The notes under the pieces are model-generated. The model saw nothing but the letters and a program-made list of their open reading frames with translations. It was not told the DNA's origin and did no database searches. Below, piece by piece: positions 8,725 to 15,723 of a stretch of 64,000 nt of DNA. This DNA is from Opacimonas immobilis (GTDB lineage Bacteria; Pseudomonadota; Gammaproteobacteria; Enterobacterales; Alteromonadaceae). The stretch lies in contig NZ_CP182485.1 in assembly GCF_048282545.1 (NCBI RefSeq), forward strand, positions 124,001 to 188,000, given 5' to 3'. Within the stretch, counting starts at the first letter, position 1, and every line of letters begins with the position of its first letter. The position numbers were made by a program, and so were the translations under genes.

Positions 8725-9486
8725 ATGTTAGGCGTCATTGCTGGAGATATCATTGGAAGTAAATACGAGTTCAGCAAAATCAAACGCTATGATTTTGAGC
8801 CGTTGTTTCATCCAAAGTCTAAGTATACTGACGATACGATTTGCACTACTGCGGTGATGAAGTCGATTCTCGACAATAGCTGTCCAATTAAGACCATGCA
8901 CTCCCACTGCCGAAAATATTTCTCAACGGGCGGTTGGGGTCAGAGATTTATTCAATGGATGGCAAGTAAAGACCCACAACCTTATGAAAGTTGGGGAAAT
9001 GGCAGTGCGATGCGCATTGCGCCAGTTGGTTGGGTGGTAAAAACACCTGAAGAAGTCATTGCCCTTTCAGATAAATACACACTGATTACCCATAACCACC
9101 CCGAAGCTGTTGATGCAGCAAGGGCAACTTCGCTTTCAGTGTTTTATGCCAGACAAGGTAAATCCCCTGACGAAATACGACACTTGCTCAGTGTGTATTA
9201 TATTTTGGATTACTCTATTAACGACATTCGAGATGAATACCAGCGAACAGAGCGTGCCAAAGATTCGGTTCCTCAAGCCATTACTGCGGCATTAGAGGCG
9301 ACGTCGTTTGAAGACGCAATCCGATTAGCTGTTTCACTTGGGGGTGATACGGATACACAAGCAGCTATTGCAGGTGGTGTAGCAGAGGCTAGGTTTGGTG
9401 TTCCTAAAGATATTAAAAACCAAGCACTATGTTATTTGGACGATGATTTAACCGACATCGTTATGGATTTTTACAAACAGTTTTAA
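8725..9486 (+). CDS. ADP-ribosylglycohydrolase family protein
   Basis: A 253-residue protein of the ARH/DraG family, which removes ADP-ribose from proteins or related molecules using two Mg ions. Family signatures are all visible: GDIIGSKYEF at the N-terminus, YTDDT near residues 35-39 (metal ligands), WGNGSAMRIAPVG near 90-102, and SLGGDTDTQAAIAGGVAEA near 208-226 carrying the second set of metal-binding Asp/Thr. Length is at the short end of the family but no motif is missing. It is first in a tight operon with the amidohydrolase-like gene (10 bp gap) and the macro-domain gene, which points to ADP-ribose turnover. Its exact substrate is unknown. Confidence 0.9.
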   Translation: MLGVIAGDIIGSKYEFSKIKRYDFEPLFHPKSKYTDDTICTTAVMKSILDNSCPIKTMHSHCRKYFSTGGWGQRFIQWMASKDPQPYESWGNGSAMRIAPVGWVVKTPEEVIALSDKYTLITHNHPEAVDAARATSLSVFYARQGKSPDEIRHLLSVYYILDYSINDIRDEYQRTERAKDSVPQAITAALEATSFEDAIRLAVSLGGDTDTQAAIAGGVAEARFGVPKDIKNQALCYLDDDLTDIVMDFYKQF

Positions 9487-9496
9487 GGACGCTTTC

Positions 9497-10705
9497 ATGA
9501 TTTTACATATCCCACACCACTCAACTTATATTCCAGATGAATATCGTGATTTATTTGTGGTTTCAGATGAAGCACTCTTAGAAGAAATCCAGCTAATGAC
9601 CGATCATAATACCGACATAATGTTTGGACTTGAGCATCCTAAAATCACAAGAGTAACAGCGGAAGTATCAAGATTACTTGTAGATATGGAGCGTTTTCGT
9701 GATGACAATCAAGAAAGTATGGCAAAAAAAGGCATGGGAGCTGTCTATACGAAACGTCAGAATGGAACACCTTTAAAAGAATTCCCCCCCGAACAAAGAG
9801 AAGCATTACTTCAACGCTACTATGACCCACATCACAAGGGACTAGAGGAAGCGGTTCAAAAAGAACTAGATGAACATGGTGAGTGTTTAATTATTGATTG
9901 TCACAGTTTTCCAGATGAAGCTTTACCATATGAGGATAGGAGTGAATATTACCAACCTGTAGACTTTTGTATTGGATTTGACGCATTTCATGTACCAGAA
10001 GAGCTTGTATTAGATGTGTATCGCTTTTTCACTATGAATGATTACTCAGTGGCAATAAACGAACCTTTCTCAGGCTCTATTGTGCCAAATCAGTTTTATC
10101 AAAAAGATAACAGAGTTAAATCAATGATGATTGAGGTGAACCGCAACCTCAATGTTGATGAAGTTAAAAATTTAATGAATCGACTACTACCTTATTTATC
10201 GGGTGATAGAAACGCTCTTGGAAAAGATGATTTCGATGGTGACAGCTTGCATAAAATAGCTAAACTTGAAGATTGGACTTTTTCGGAAGGCGAAGATTAC
10301 ATTAATGAGAGGGATTATATATTTCCAGATGATGAGTCACTGCATAATGATGGCTGGCATAAAAGTATGGATGTTCATTTTTCTTCCCCAAGTTGCAAAT
10401 GTGAAATAAGACTGTGGATGCAAGTGTTCTATTACTTCACAAAGGATAATAAATTACATACTGTTGACGTTGATATGGTCGGTCGGTTAAGAGAATTCCC
10501 TCATTCTGAAGACACTATTATCGAGGATAGAATTTACTGCCTCGATTCTAATGAGATTATTTGCATGGAAGGCGAAGATTATCTGTATGGGACTCAGGGA
10601 GATGAACTCCAAGAAAAATTGGTTGCTTTAGTTCGTGAAAGTTATCGAGAAGAACTCCATGACAAATCTTGGGTAAAACACTTAGAAGACCAGTTTAAGG
10701 ATTAG
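9497..10705 (+). CDS. N-formylglutamate amidohydrolase-like protein with extra C-terminal domain
   Basis: A 402-residue protein. Residues about 1-240 match the zinc-dependent N-formylglutamate amidohydrolase fold: HIPHHS at the start, VSRLLVDMERFRDD near 54-67, IDCHSFP near 134-140 and INEPFSGSIVPNQFY near 190-204. These carry the expected metal and substrate residues. Residues about 245-402 form a second acidic region (repeated SEGEDYINERDY and MEGEDYLYG segments) that I cannot assign. No histidine degradation genes are nearby, and the gene sits between two ADP-ribose-acting genes, so the true substrate is probably not N-formylglutamate. Two bases separate it from the next gene, implying translational coupling. 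Confidence 0.8.
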   Translation: MILHIPHHSTYIPDEYRDLFVVSDEALLEEIQLMTDHNTDIMFGLEHPKITRVTAEVSRLLVDMERFRDDNQESMAKKGMGAVYTKRQNGTPLKEFPPEQREALLQRYYDPHHKGLEEAVQKELDEHGECLIIDCHSFPDEALPYEDRSEYYQPVDFCIGFDAFHVPEELVLDVYRFFTMNDYSVAINEPFSGSIVPNQFYQKDNRVKSMMIEVNRNLNVDEVKNLMNRLLPYLSGDRNALGKDDFDGDSLHKIAKLEDWTFSEGEDYINERDYIFPDDESLHNDGWHKSMDVHFSSPSCKCEIRLWMQVFYYFTKDNKLHTVDVDMVGRLREFPHSEDTIIEDRIYCLDSNEIICMEGEDYLYGTQGDELQEKLVALVRESYREELHDKSWVKHLEDQFKD

Positions 10706-10707
10706 CA

Positions 10708-11670
10708 TTGATTTCTGTCGTACACAAAAACCTCTTTACCCTAGATGTAGATGCCATCGTCAATTCAGCCAACACTTCACTCTTGGCTGGTTCAGGCATC
10801 TGTGGTGTCATTCATAAAAATGCAGGTAAAGAGCTTGAGGCACATTGCAAAACATTAGGCACACAAGAATACGGAAGTGCAGTAATTACCCCTAGCTTCA
10901 AATTAAGCCCAGTATGTGAATATATCATTCATGCATGTGGACCTCGGTATCTAGACGGTAATCGTGGTGAAGCAGAACAACTCGCTCTTACTCATAAATC
11001 AATCATTGAAGTTGCCATAGAAAACAACCTTAAATCTATTGTGCTCCCACCTATTTCAACTGGAGTTTATCGTTTCCCTGTTAAGCAAGCAGCTGAAATA
11101 GCCATTGGAGCCGTTGCCAATGAATTAACCTCGAACAACTACGAAATGGATGTGTATTTTGCAATGAAAGAGGCAGATAAGTATGAAATTTATCAAGAGG
11201 CCTTGTTAAAACATCAGTTTTTTGAAAAATACAAGGGCACATTGCCTGAAGAGCTAGTTACGCCCTATTTTGAAACATCATTTATATGTGAAGAATATCC
11301 AGACAGTCCTTTACGATTTGAGCGCTTTTCAAAAGACTGGAGCGATATTTTTGATAATCAGGACATAAATAGCGTTGCTGTGATTACAGCCTATAATCCC
11401 TTTAGTCATCAAGACATTGAGGTAGATAATCTAAGTCGGCAAAAGCGACTGAATCAAATGCTGACTGATGAAGGATATACAGTGTTAAATGGTGTTGGTT
11501 TATCCAAAGACAAGCTATGGCAAGAACCAAGCTACTTTGTTATTAATATTACTGAAGCCCAATTACAAGAGTATCTAAATGAATTCGAGCAATCTGGAGG
11601 AGTATTCATGTGCAATGATGCAACCCCCATGCTAATAACAAACCCCATTCTAAAAAAAAGTGAGCTTTAA
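10708..11670 (+). CDS. Macro domain-DUF3293 fusion protein
   Basis: A 320-residue two-domain protein. Residues about 1-165 are a macro domain, which binds or hydrolyses ADP-ribose derivatives: VDAIVNSANTSLLAGSGICG (Asn and Gly-rich loop) and PPISTGVYRFP (second phosphate loop) are present. Residues about 220-305 resemble DUF3293, with VITAYNPF, an Arg/Asn-rich segment and 'LWQEPSYFV'. The start is a TTG at 10708, two bases after the previous stop codon. As third gene of the operon it probably works on products or substrates of the ADP-ribosylglycohydrolase. The macro/DUF3293 fusion is unusual in my experience; function is inferred only. Confidence 0.82.
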   Translation: MISVVHKNLFTLDVDAIVNSANTSLLAGSGICGVIHKNAGKELEAHCKTLGTQEYGSAVITPSFKLSPVCEYIIHACGPRYLDGNRGEAEQLALTHKSIIEVAIENNLKSIVLPPISTGVYRFPVKQAAEIAIGAVANELTSNNYEMDVYFAMKEADKYEIYQEALLKHQFFEKYKGTLPEELVTPYFETSFICEEYPDSPLRFERFSKDWSDIFDNQDINSVAVITAYNPFSHQDIEVDNLSRQKRLNQMLTDEGYTVLNGVGLSKDKLWQEPSYFVINITEAQLQEYLNEFEQSGGVFMCNDATPMLITNPILKKSEL

Positions 11671-12052
11671 GTGATTAAAACAATTATATTTAATGAAAAA
11701 AGTTATGAGAAACTCATACTTAAAATTAATCTTTCCTCTAGAGCTGCTATCTACCAGCAAACAAATGATATTAAACATAGATATAAATCCAGAAAAAAAA
11801 TTATTTGGAACCATCTGGCATGGTTCAATTATCATAAAGACAGATAGCATGAGTGAATTTGACGATGCTGTTTATGCTAACTATAAAAAAAAGGTCTTAA
11901 AGATCTAAAAATTCATGAAATAGGAAGTAAATATCGATAACGCTTACTAACAAAACTATTCCGAGATGAACTGTCGCTAATGTAGCACCATATGTAGTAC
12001 AGTTTTTTTAATTTTATTATTAACTAAACAATATCAGTTACTTATAAATTTA
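11671..12052 (+). other. AT-rich region with only doubtful small ORFs
   Basis: Directly after the macro-domain gene (TAAGTG overlap) a GTG at 11671 opens a 58-codon frame (VIKTIIFNEKSYEKLILKIN...) ending at a TAG near 11847. An overlapping frame from 11693 to 11908 ends in a protein-like stretch (KLFGTIWHGSIIIKTDS). One or both may be remains of a fourth operon gene broken by a frameshift, but neither is convincing alone. From 11909 to 12052 I see no coding or RNA feature. Confidence 0.3.
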
Positions 12053-12076
12053 ATTCAAGTCCCGCCAACTCCACCA
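12053..12076 (+). mobile_element. tmRNA 3'-end fragment, probable attachment site
   Basis: The segment reads ATTCAAGT followed by CCCGCCAACTCCACCA, closely resembling the T-arm and CCA end of gammaproteobacterial tmRNA (ssrA). No tmRNA body lies upstream: 11909-12052 has no tRNA-like half or tag reading frame. Integrases that use ssrA leave exactly such a short 3' copy at the far end of an island. By orientation the intact ssrA would lie to the left, outside the window, so the accessory block before 12053 could be the island's distal part. The family link is from memory; the boundary is inferred. Confidence 0.55.
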
Positions 12077-12081
12077 CATAC

Positions 12082-12109
12082 AAAAACCACGCTTTTGCGT
12101 GGTTTTTTT
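12082..12109 (+). terminator. Rho-independent terminator after tmRNA-like tail
   Basis: A 7 bp stem ACCACGC/GCGTGGT with a short T-rich loop, followed by TTTTTTT and preceded by an A-run. It is positioned as the terminator of the tmRNA gene whose 3' end precedes it by a few bases. Confidence 0.75.
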
Positions 12110-12147
12110 GTGTGGTCGAATGGGATTTTAAGCCGCGTAGCGGGTTC

Positions 12148-12236
12148 ACAAAATGTATGGAACATTTTGTACCGCCGAAGGCGCCCGAAGGGTCAGCGCC
12201 ATGGATGGCGCTGAGGACACCCCGCCAACTCCACCA
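12148..12236 (+). repeat. Four-hairpin module plus second tmRNA tail
   Basis: Four consecutive hairpins: A at 12148-12170 (stem ACAAAATGT, loop ATGGA), B at 12173-12183 (CGCC GAA GGCG), C at 12184-12192 (CCC GAA GGG) and D at 12194-12213 (CAGCGCCA TGGA TGGCGCTG, inner loop TGGA). Eight bases later, at 12221-12236, the 16-base tail CCCGCCAACTCCACCA of 12061-12076 is repeated exactly, 160 bp downstream. The same order A-B-C-D with the same loop types recurs after tRNA-Ser and after 5S rRNA in this window. Confidence 0.75.
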
Positions 12237-12542
12237 AATTGTTATTTGGGCCGTCAATTTTACTTTACACCTTGTATGGTAAGGAAAAATTGGCGGTTCC
12301 AAATCCTCCCCTTGATGCATATTCAATCTGGCCTAAAAACATGAGGTTTTGGGGATATCCCAAAAATAATTAACCAAGCACAACATTATAAAATTTAGCT
12401 TGATAAAATAGAAAAATGAAATTATCAAGCAATGGTATTACATGGATTTAAAAGCTATGACTTGACCCTACAAATTTGGAGGCAAGGTTTGAAAGGTCTT
12501 ACTACGCTTCTTATGTTTTCGGCACAAAGGCGACATATTTCG
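12237..12542. other. Non-coding stretch with two inverted repeats
   Basis: I see no gene here. Two inverted repeats are present. One is at 12251-12261 / 12286-12296 (CCGTCAATTTT with AAAATTGGCGG, one G-U). The other is at 12398-12406 / 12422-12430 (GCTTGATAA with TTATCAAGC, perfect, 15-base loop). They may be weak terminators or decayed ends of a small mobile element. Confidence 0.45.
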
Positions 12543-13007
12543 TCAGCTCATTGGTAGCCTAGTTGATGACGTGACCTCCCTGAGTGATAAGCTGGAGCTG
12601 ATAGCAGATACACCTTTTAGCTTTCTTAGTACCTGCTCGACAAACCTGCTGTAGTCATCGAGGTCTTTCGCGACAACCTGCAACAAAAAATCAGCATCAC
12701 CTGTCGTATTGTGACAAGACAGCACTTGTTCAGATTCTTTTATGACACGCTCAAAATGCTTAGTGGTATCAGTATTATGTTCCACATAGGTCAGTTGAAC
12801 GAATGCGATAACGCCAAAGCCTAGTTTGCGGCGATCAAGATTGGCTTGATATCCCTGTATATAACCCTCTTGCTCCAAGCTTTTGATCCGTCTCCAGCAA
12901 GCCGCTTCGCTAATTGAAAGATCAGCTGCAATTTTCGAGTTCGACAAACGACCATCTGACTGTAGTCGCTTCATAATCGCTAAATCTGTTTTATCTAGAT
13001 CTCTCAT
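12543..13007 (-). CDS. Lrp/AsnC family transcriptional regulator
   Basis: A 154-residue protein with the standard two domains. An N-terminal winged helix-turn-helix (about residues 5-60, with LSNSKIAADLSISEAACWRR as recognition region) is followed by a C-terminal RAM/ligand-sensing domain (about 70-145, including TTGDADFLLQVVAKDLDDYS). Such proteins form octamers that respond to amino acids. It is divergent from the alcohol dehydrogenase gene over a 142 bp shared region, a layout typical of a local regulator controlling its neighbour and itself. The effector is unknown. Confidence 0.92.
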   Translation of the reverse strand: MRDLDKTDLAIMKRLQSDGRLSNSKIAADLSISEAACWRRIKSLEQEGYIQGYQANLDRRKLGFGVIAFVQLTYVEHNTDTTKHFERVIKESEQVLSCHNTTGDADFLLQVVAKDLDDYSRFVEQVLRKLKGVSAISSSLSLREVTSSTRLPMS

Positions 13008-13149
13008 GTAAAGAATCCTTCAAATAATAGCCTTATTGAGAATGATAATTTCATTTCGGCTTGGAAATCAACAAAAAATAGAAAAGCAATTTCACGTCAA
13101 ATCAGTAACCTTGGATGACTGAACAAAAGGTGCTTAGAGGTAGAAATCG

Positions 13150-14190
13150 ATGAAAGCGGTAGTATTTGAAAGTTTCGGAAAATCACCAAAGATCATGACG
13201 GTTGACGATCCCAAGCCTAATTCCGAGGGTGTTGTCATTAAGGTTGAAGCTACAGGCGTTTGCCGCAGTGATTGGCATGGTTGGATGGGGCATGATCCAG
13301 ACATCGTATTGCCGCACGTCCCTGGCCACGAATTTGCTGGCATCGTTGAAGCTGTTGGCAAAAATGTACGTAGCTTCAAGGTTGGAGATCGAGTCACTTC
13401 TCCGTTTATTAGTGCCTGCGGCAGCTGTAGCAACTGTGCATCTGGTAACCACCAGGTCTGTGCCAGTCAGACCCAGCCAGGTTTCACACACTGGGGTTCA
13501 TTCGCTGAATTCGTTGCCATCGATCATGCCGATGTAAATCTGATCGCACTACCCGAGGAGATGGCTTATACAACGGCAGCAAGCCTAGGCTGTCGCTTCG
13601 CTACCTCATTCCGTGCGGTGGTTGACCAAGGGGCTGTTTCCGCTGGGCAGTGGGTTGCCGTTCACGGCTGTGGTGGTGTAGGTCTCTCGGCGATTATGAT
13701 AGCCACTGCTTTAGGGGCGAACGTTGTTGCAGTTGATCTATCTGAAGAAGCGCTGAAGCTAGCGGCAAGTTTCGGAGCTGTAGCAACCATCAATGCAAAC
13801 CAAGTCGAGGACGTAGTTGAGGCTATCCACGAAATTACAAAAGGTGGAGCACACGTTTCACTGGATGCGTTGGGTCACCCGATTACCGCCGTTAATTCGG
13901 TCAAATCACTTCGTCGTCTGGGTCGTCATATCCAAGTCGGACTGTTGCTGGCAGATCAATCTACTCCGCCTATTCCCATGGATAGAGTTGTTGCACATGA
14001 ACTGATGATTTTGGGTAGCCATGGAATGCAGGCACATCGATACGGTGCGATGCTCAACATGATTCTCTCTGGAAAACTTGCTCCAGAAAAACTCTTGGGT
14101 CGGTGTATTTCTCTTGAGGAATCAGTCTCAGCTCTCACCTCGATGGATCAAGCAACTTCACCTGGTGTGACAGTGATCACTCAATTTTAA
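13150..14190 (+). CDS. Zinc-dependent alcohol dehydrogenase family protein
   Basis: A 346-residue medium-chain dehydrogenase. Catalytic zinc ligands appear as Cys in GVCRSDWHGW (near 38) and in PGHEFAGIVEAVG (His/Glu near 60). The structural zinc lobe CGSCSNCASGNHQVC holds four Cys. The Rossmann motif VHGCGGVGLSAIMIA follows near residue 170. All zinc ligands are present, so an active enzyme oxidising an alcohol with NAD(P) is likely. Control by the divergent Lrp-type regulator is plausible. Base composition is visibly richer in GC than the accessory block before it. Substrate cannot be told from sequence. Confidence 0.9.
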   Translation: MKAVVFESFGKSPKIMTVDDPKPNSEGVVIKVEATGVCRSDWHGWMGHDPDIVLPHVPGHEFAGIVEAVGKNVRSFKVGDRVTSPFISACGSCSNCASGNHQVCASQTQPGFTHWGSFAEFVAIDHADVNLIALPEEMAYTTAASLGCRFATSFRAVVDQGAVSAGQWVAVHGCGGVGLSAIMIATALGANVVAVDLSEEALKLAASFGAVATINANQVEDVVEAIHEITKGGAHVSLDALGHPITAVNSVKSLRRLGRHIQVGLLLADQSTPPIPMDRVVAHELMILGSHGMQAHRYGAMLNMILSGKLAPEKLLGRCISLEESVSALTSMDQATSPGVTVITQF

Positions 14191-14649
14191 AGAGTGGAAT
14201 CTGCCTGAACAAACCGCCATCGATGGCATATCGAAAGGCTGCTTTGGGTCGTTAGCCGAAATCGTCATAGCCAAGTCAATTCGAATCCTGTACTTCAATT
14301 CTGTAATATTAAATTTGAGCAATACAATGTAGAAGAATGAACTGTGTTCTAAACCCTTACTGTGGTTAATTCTTGATGTTTGAATCGGGATGTATCAATT
14401 TTCTTAAGAAAGATTCTTTTAAACACTCAAATTTATCTGAGCTGCAAGGGTTGCTAATGCTTTTTCCCAACAATGAAGTGATGTTATTAAGTGGTTCCAA
14501 TTTTCACCCTCCAGGTCCACCAAACAAAATAATCCTACGCTCGAAGAGAGTATGATTGTTTTCAAGTCTTTAGCATTGATTCAAGTTCGCTCAGTTGACT
14601 CATTTCGTCAAACACATATACTTTCACATATATAACAGATGGAGGTTCT
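14191..14649. other. Intergenic region without convincing gene
   Basis: A 60-codon frame at 14373-14555 is present but has no family look and no good ribosome site. Near 14508-14522 the sequence CCTCCAGGTCCACCA resembles a degenerate stable-RNA 3' end like those at 12061 and 12221. Nothing else stands out until the ribosome site (GGAGG) of the antitoxin at 14641. Confidence 0.4.
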
Positions 14650-14880
14650 ATGGGACAAGTCACTATTTACCTTGATGCAAAAACTGAGAAGAAAATGCTG
14701 GAATCCATTCAGGCGTCAGGGTTATCAAAAAGTAAGTGGATAGCACAGTTAATCGAAAAAAGTACTCGAACAGATTGGCCTTTAGAAGTCAGAGAAATGA
14801 GCGGTTCATGGAATGATTTTCCTATCGTTGAAGAATTCAGGGATAATCAAAGCGCTGATTTACCAAGGGAGGATTGGTAG
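14650..14880 (+). CDS. vapB: VapB-type antitoxin
   Basis: A 76-residue protein. The N-terminal half (GQVTIYLDAKTEKKMLESIQ, then SKSKWIAQLIEK) reads as a ribbon-helix-helix DNA-binding domain. The C-terminal half (WPLEVREMSGSWNDFPIVEEF) is the acidic, unfolded type of tail that blocks a PIN toxin. A strong GGAGG site lies just upstream. The stop codon overlaps the start of the toxin gene (TAGTG), which gives coupled translation and supports an antitoxin-toxin pair. The complex would be expected to repress its own promoter. Confidence 0.8.
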   Translation: MGQVTIYLDAKTEKKMLESIQASGLSKSKWIAQLIEKSTRTDWPLEVREMSGSWNDFPIVEEFRDNQSADLPREDW

Positions 14881-15272
14881 TGTTTTCGCTTGATACCAAT
14901 ACATTGATTTATTTTTTCAAAGGTCAGGGAAATGTTAAACATCACTTATTAAATGTTCCTCCAAGTGAGATATACATACCGTCTGTTGTTGTTTACGAGC
15001 TTGAATATGGATTAAACCGAAGCACTTCCCCAAGCAAACGTCGAGAACAGTTAAACACATTTTTAAACCATGTTTGTGTTGGTTCATTTGACAATAACGC
15101 GGCTAGGATTGCAGGTAAGATCAAACATGAGTTGGCTATGCACGGAAATTTAATTGGACCTCATGATATTTTAATTGCTGCAGAAACACTGAGCCAAAAC
15201 AAAACATTAGTTACTCGAAATATTTCGGAATTCTCTCGAGTAAACAGCTTATCACTGGTTAACTGGTATTAA
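14880..15272 (+). CDS. vapC: PIN domain toxin, VapC family
   Basis: About 130 residues of PIN-domain ribonuclease. The acidic active-site residues are visible: FSLDTNTLIYFF (first Asp), VVYELEYGL (Glu), and IGPHDILIAAETL (Asp) followed by LVTRNISEFSRV. VapC toxins cut tRNA or rRNA. The start is taken as GTG at 14880, overlapping the antitoxin stop codon; a TTG at 14874 would add two residues. The gene ends about 80 bp before tRNA-Ser, a common location for such modules. No frame damage is seen. Confidence 0.88.
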   Translation: MFSLDTNTLIYFFKGQGNVKHHLLNVPPSEIYIPSVVVYELEYGLNRSTSPSKRREQLNTFLNHVCVGSFDNNAARIAGKIKHELAMHGNLIGPHDILIAAETLSQNKTLVTRNISEFSRVNSLSLVNWY

Positions 15273-15290
15273 TTGTTCGAAACAAAATCC

Positions 15291-15318
15291 TTGCGCTAGC
15301 GCTTATTTTTGCTAGTAT
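15291..15318 (+). promoter_or_regulatory. Probable tRNA-Ser promoter
   Basis: TTGCGC (15291-15296) and TAGTAT (15313-15318) are separated by 16 bp. They are followed by a GC-rich discriminator (ACGCGCTCGC) typical of growth-rate-controlled stable-RNA promoters, about 37 bp before the tRNA. Confidence 0.55.
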
Positions 15319-15354
15319 ACGCGCTCGCAATCTGATGGGTTGCAACAAATTTCC

Positions 15355-15445
15355 GGAGAGATGGCTGAGTGGCTGAAGGCGCACGCCTGGAAAGTGTGTA
15401 TACGTTAATAGCGTATCGAGGGTTCGAATCCCTCTCTCTCCGCCA
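15355..15445 (+). tRNA. tRNA-Ser(GGA)
   Basis: A 91-base class II tRNA with encoded CCA. Acceptor stem GGAGAGA pairs with TCTCTCC, the anticodon loop is CTGGAAA (anticodon GGA), the long variable arm is ATACG...CGTAT, and the T-arm is GAGGGTTCGAATCCCTC. It reads serine codons UCC/UCU. It is followed at once by a rho-independent terminator. Confidence 0.96.
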
Positions 15446-15648
15446 GACATGAAACAACCGCCCTTGTGGCGGTTTTTTTATGTGTGAAGGAATTGAGAGA
15501 GGAGATGAGAACCTTGGTTCGACAAAAATGCAGGAAAGCATTTTTGAACAAGCACAGCTTGCCCACAGGGTGAGGTGCAAGGATGCACCGAATTAATCCC
15601 TCGATCGAAGCCAGACATGAAACAACCGCCCTTGTGGCGGTTTTTTTA
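15443..15648 (+). repeat. tRNA-Ser tail duplicated around a four-hairpin module
   Basis: The 38 bp from CCAGACATG through the terminator T-run (15443-15480) recur at 15611-15648, 168 bp downstream, preceded in both places by AATCCCTC. Between them are four hairpins: A at 15524-15545 (AAAAATGC/GCATTTTT, loop AGGAAA), B at 15550-15560 (AAGC ACA GCTT), C at 15562-15570 (CCC ACA GGG) and D at 15574-15589 (GGTGCA AGGA TGCACC). Order and loop types match the modules at 12148 and 33926. Confidence 0.85.
15451..15480 (+). terminator. Terminator of tRNA-Ser
   Basis: An ACCGCC / GGCGGT stem with a short loop followed by TTTTTTT. The same terminator recurs at 15619-15648 after the second tail copy. Confidence 0.85.
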
Positions 15649-15723
15649 TTAGACGTATTGTCATCAAAATTTAACACACTTTCTGTATTTTGTGACCTTT
15701 AAATCCTAATCATATAATTTCCG

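Noticed and set aside
11650..11850. Minus-strand ORF of 66 codons after the macro-domain gene.
   Set aside because: Overlaps the end of the macro gene, with AT-rich low-information sequence; the + strand frames there are somewhat better.
1..12084. A prophage or transposon as the cause of the accessory block.
   Set aside because: No integrase, transposase, phage structural gene or terminal inverted repeat is visible in the window; only the tmRNA-like end supports an island.
12042..12344. Two overlapping ORFs (94 and 63 codons) across the tmRNA-like tail.
   Set aside because: They translate terminator and hairpin repeats; the repetitive RNA-like structure explains the open frames.
14373..14555. 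60-codon ORF between the dehydrogenase and the antitoxin.
   Set aside because: No ribosome site, no family, and it runs into a sequence resembling a degenerate RNA 3' end.
15443..15648. CRISPR-like interpretation of the repeated 38 bp unit.
   Set aside because: Only two copies, with a terminator structure and no cas genes; the repeat is a tRNA tail plus terminator.
15259..15677. Three minus-strand ORFs over tRNA-Ser and its repeat.
   Set aside because: They are antisense to the tRNA and share the same translated terminator repeat (KKTATRAVVSCLA), a known false-gene pattern.
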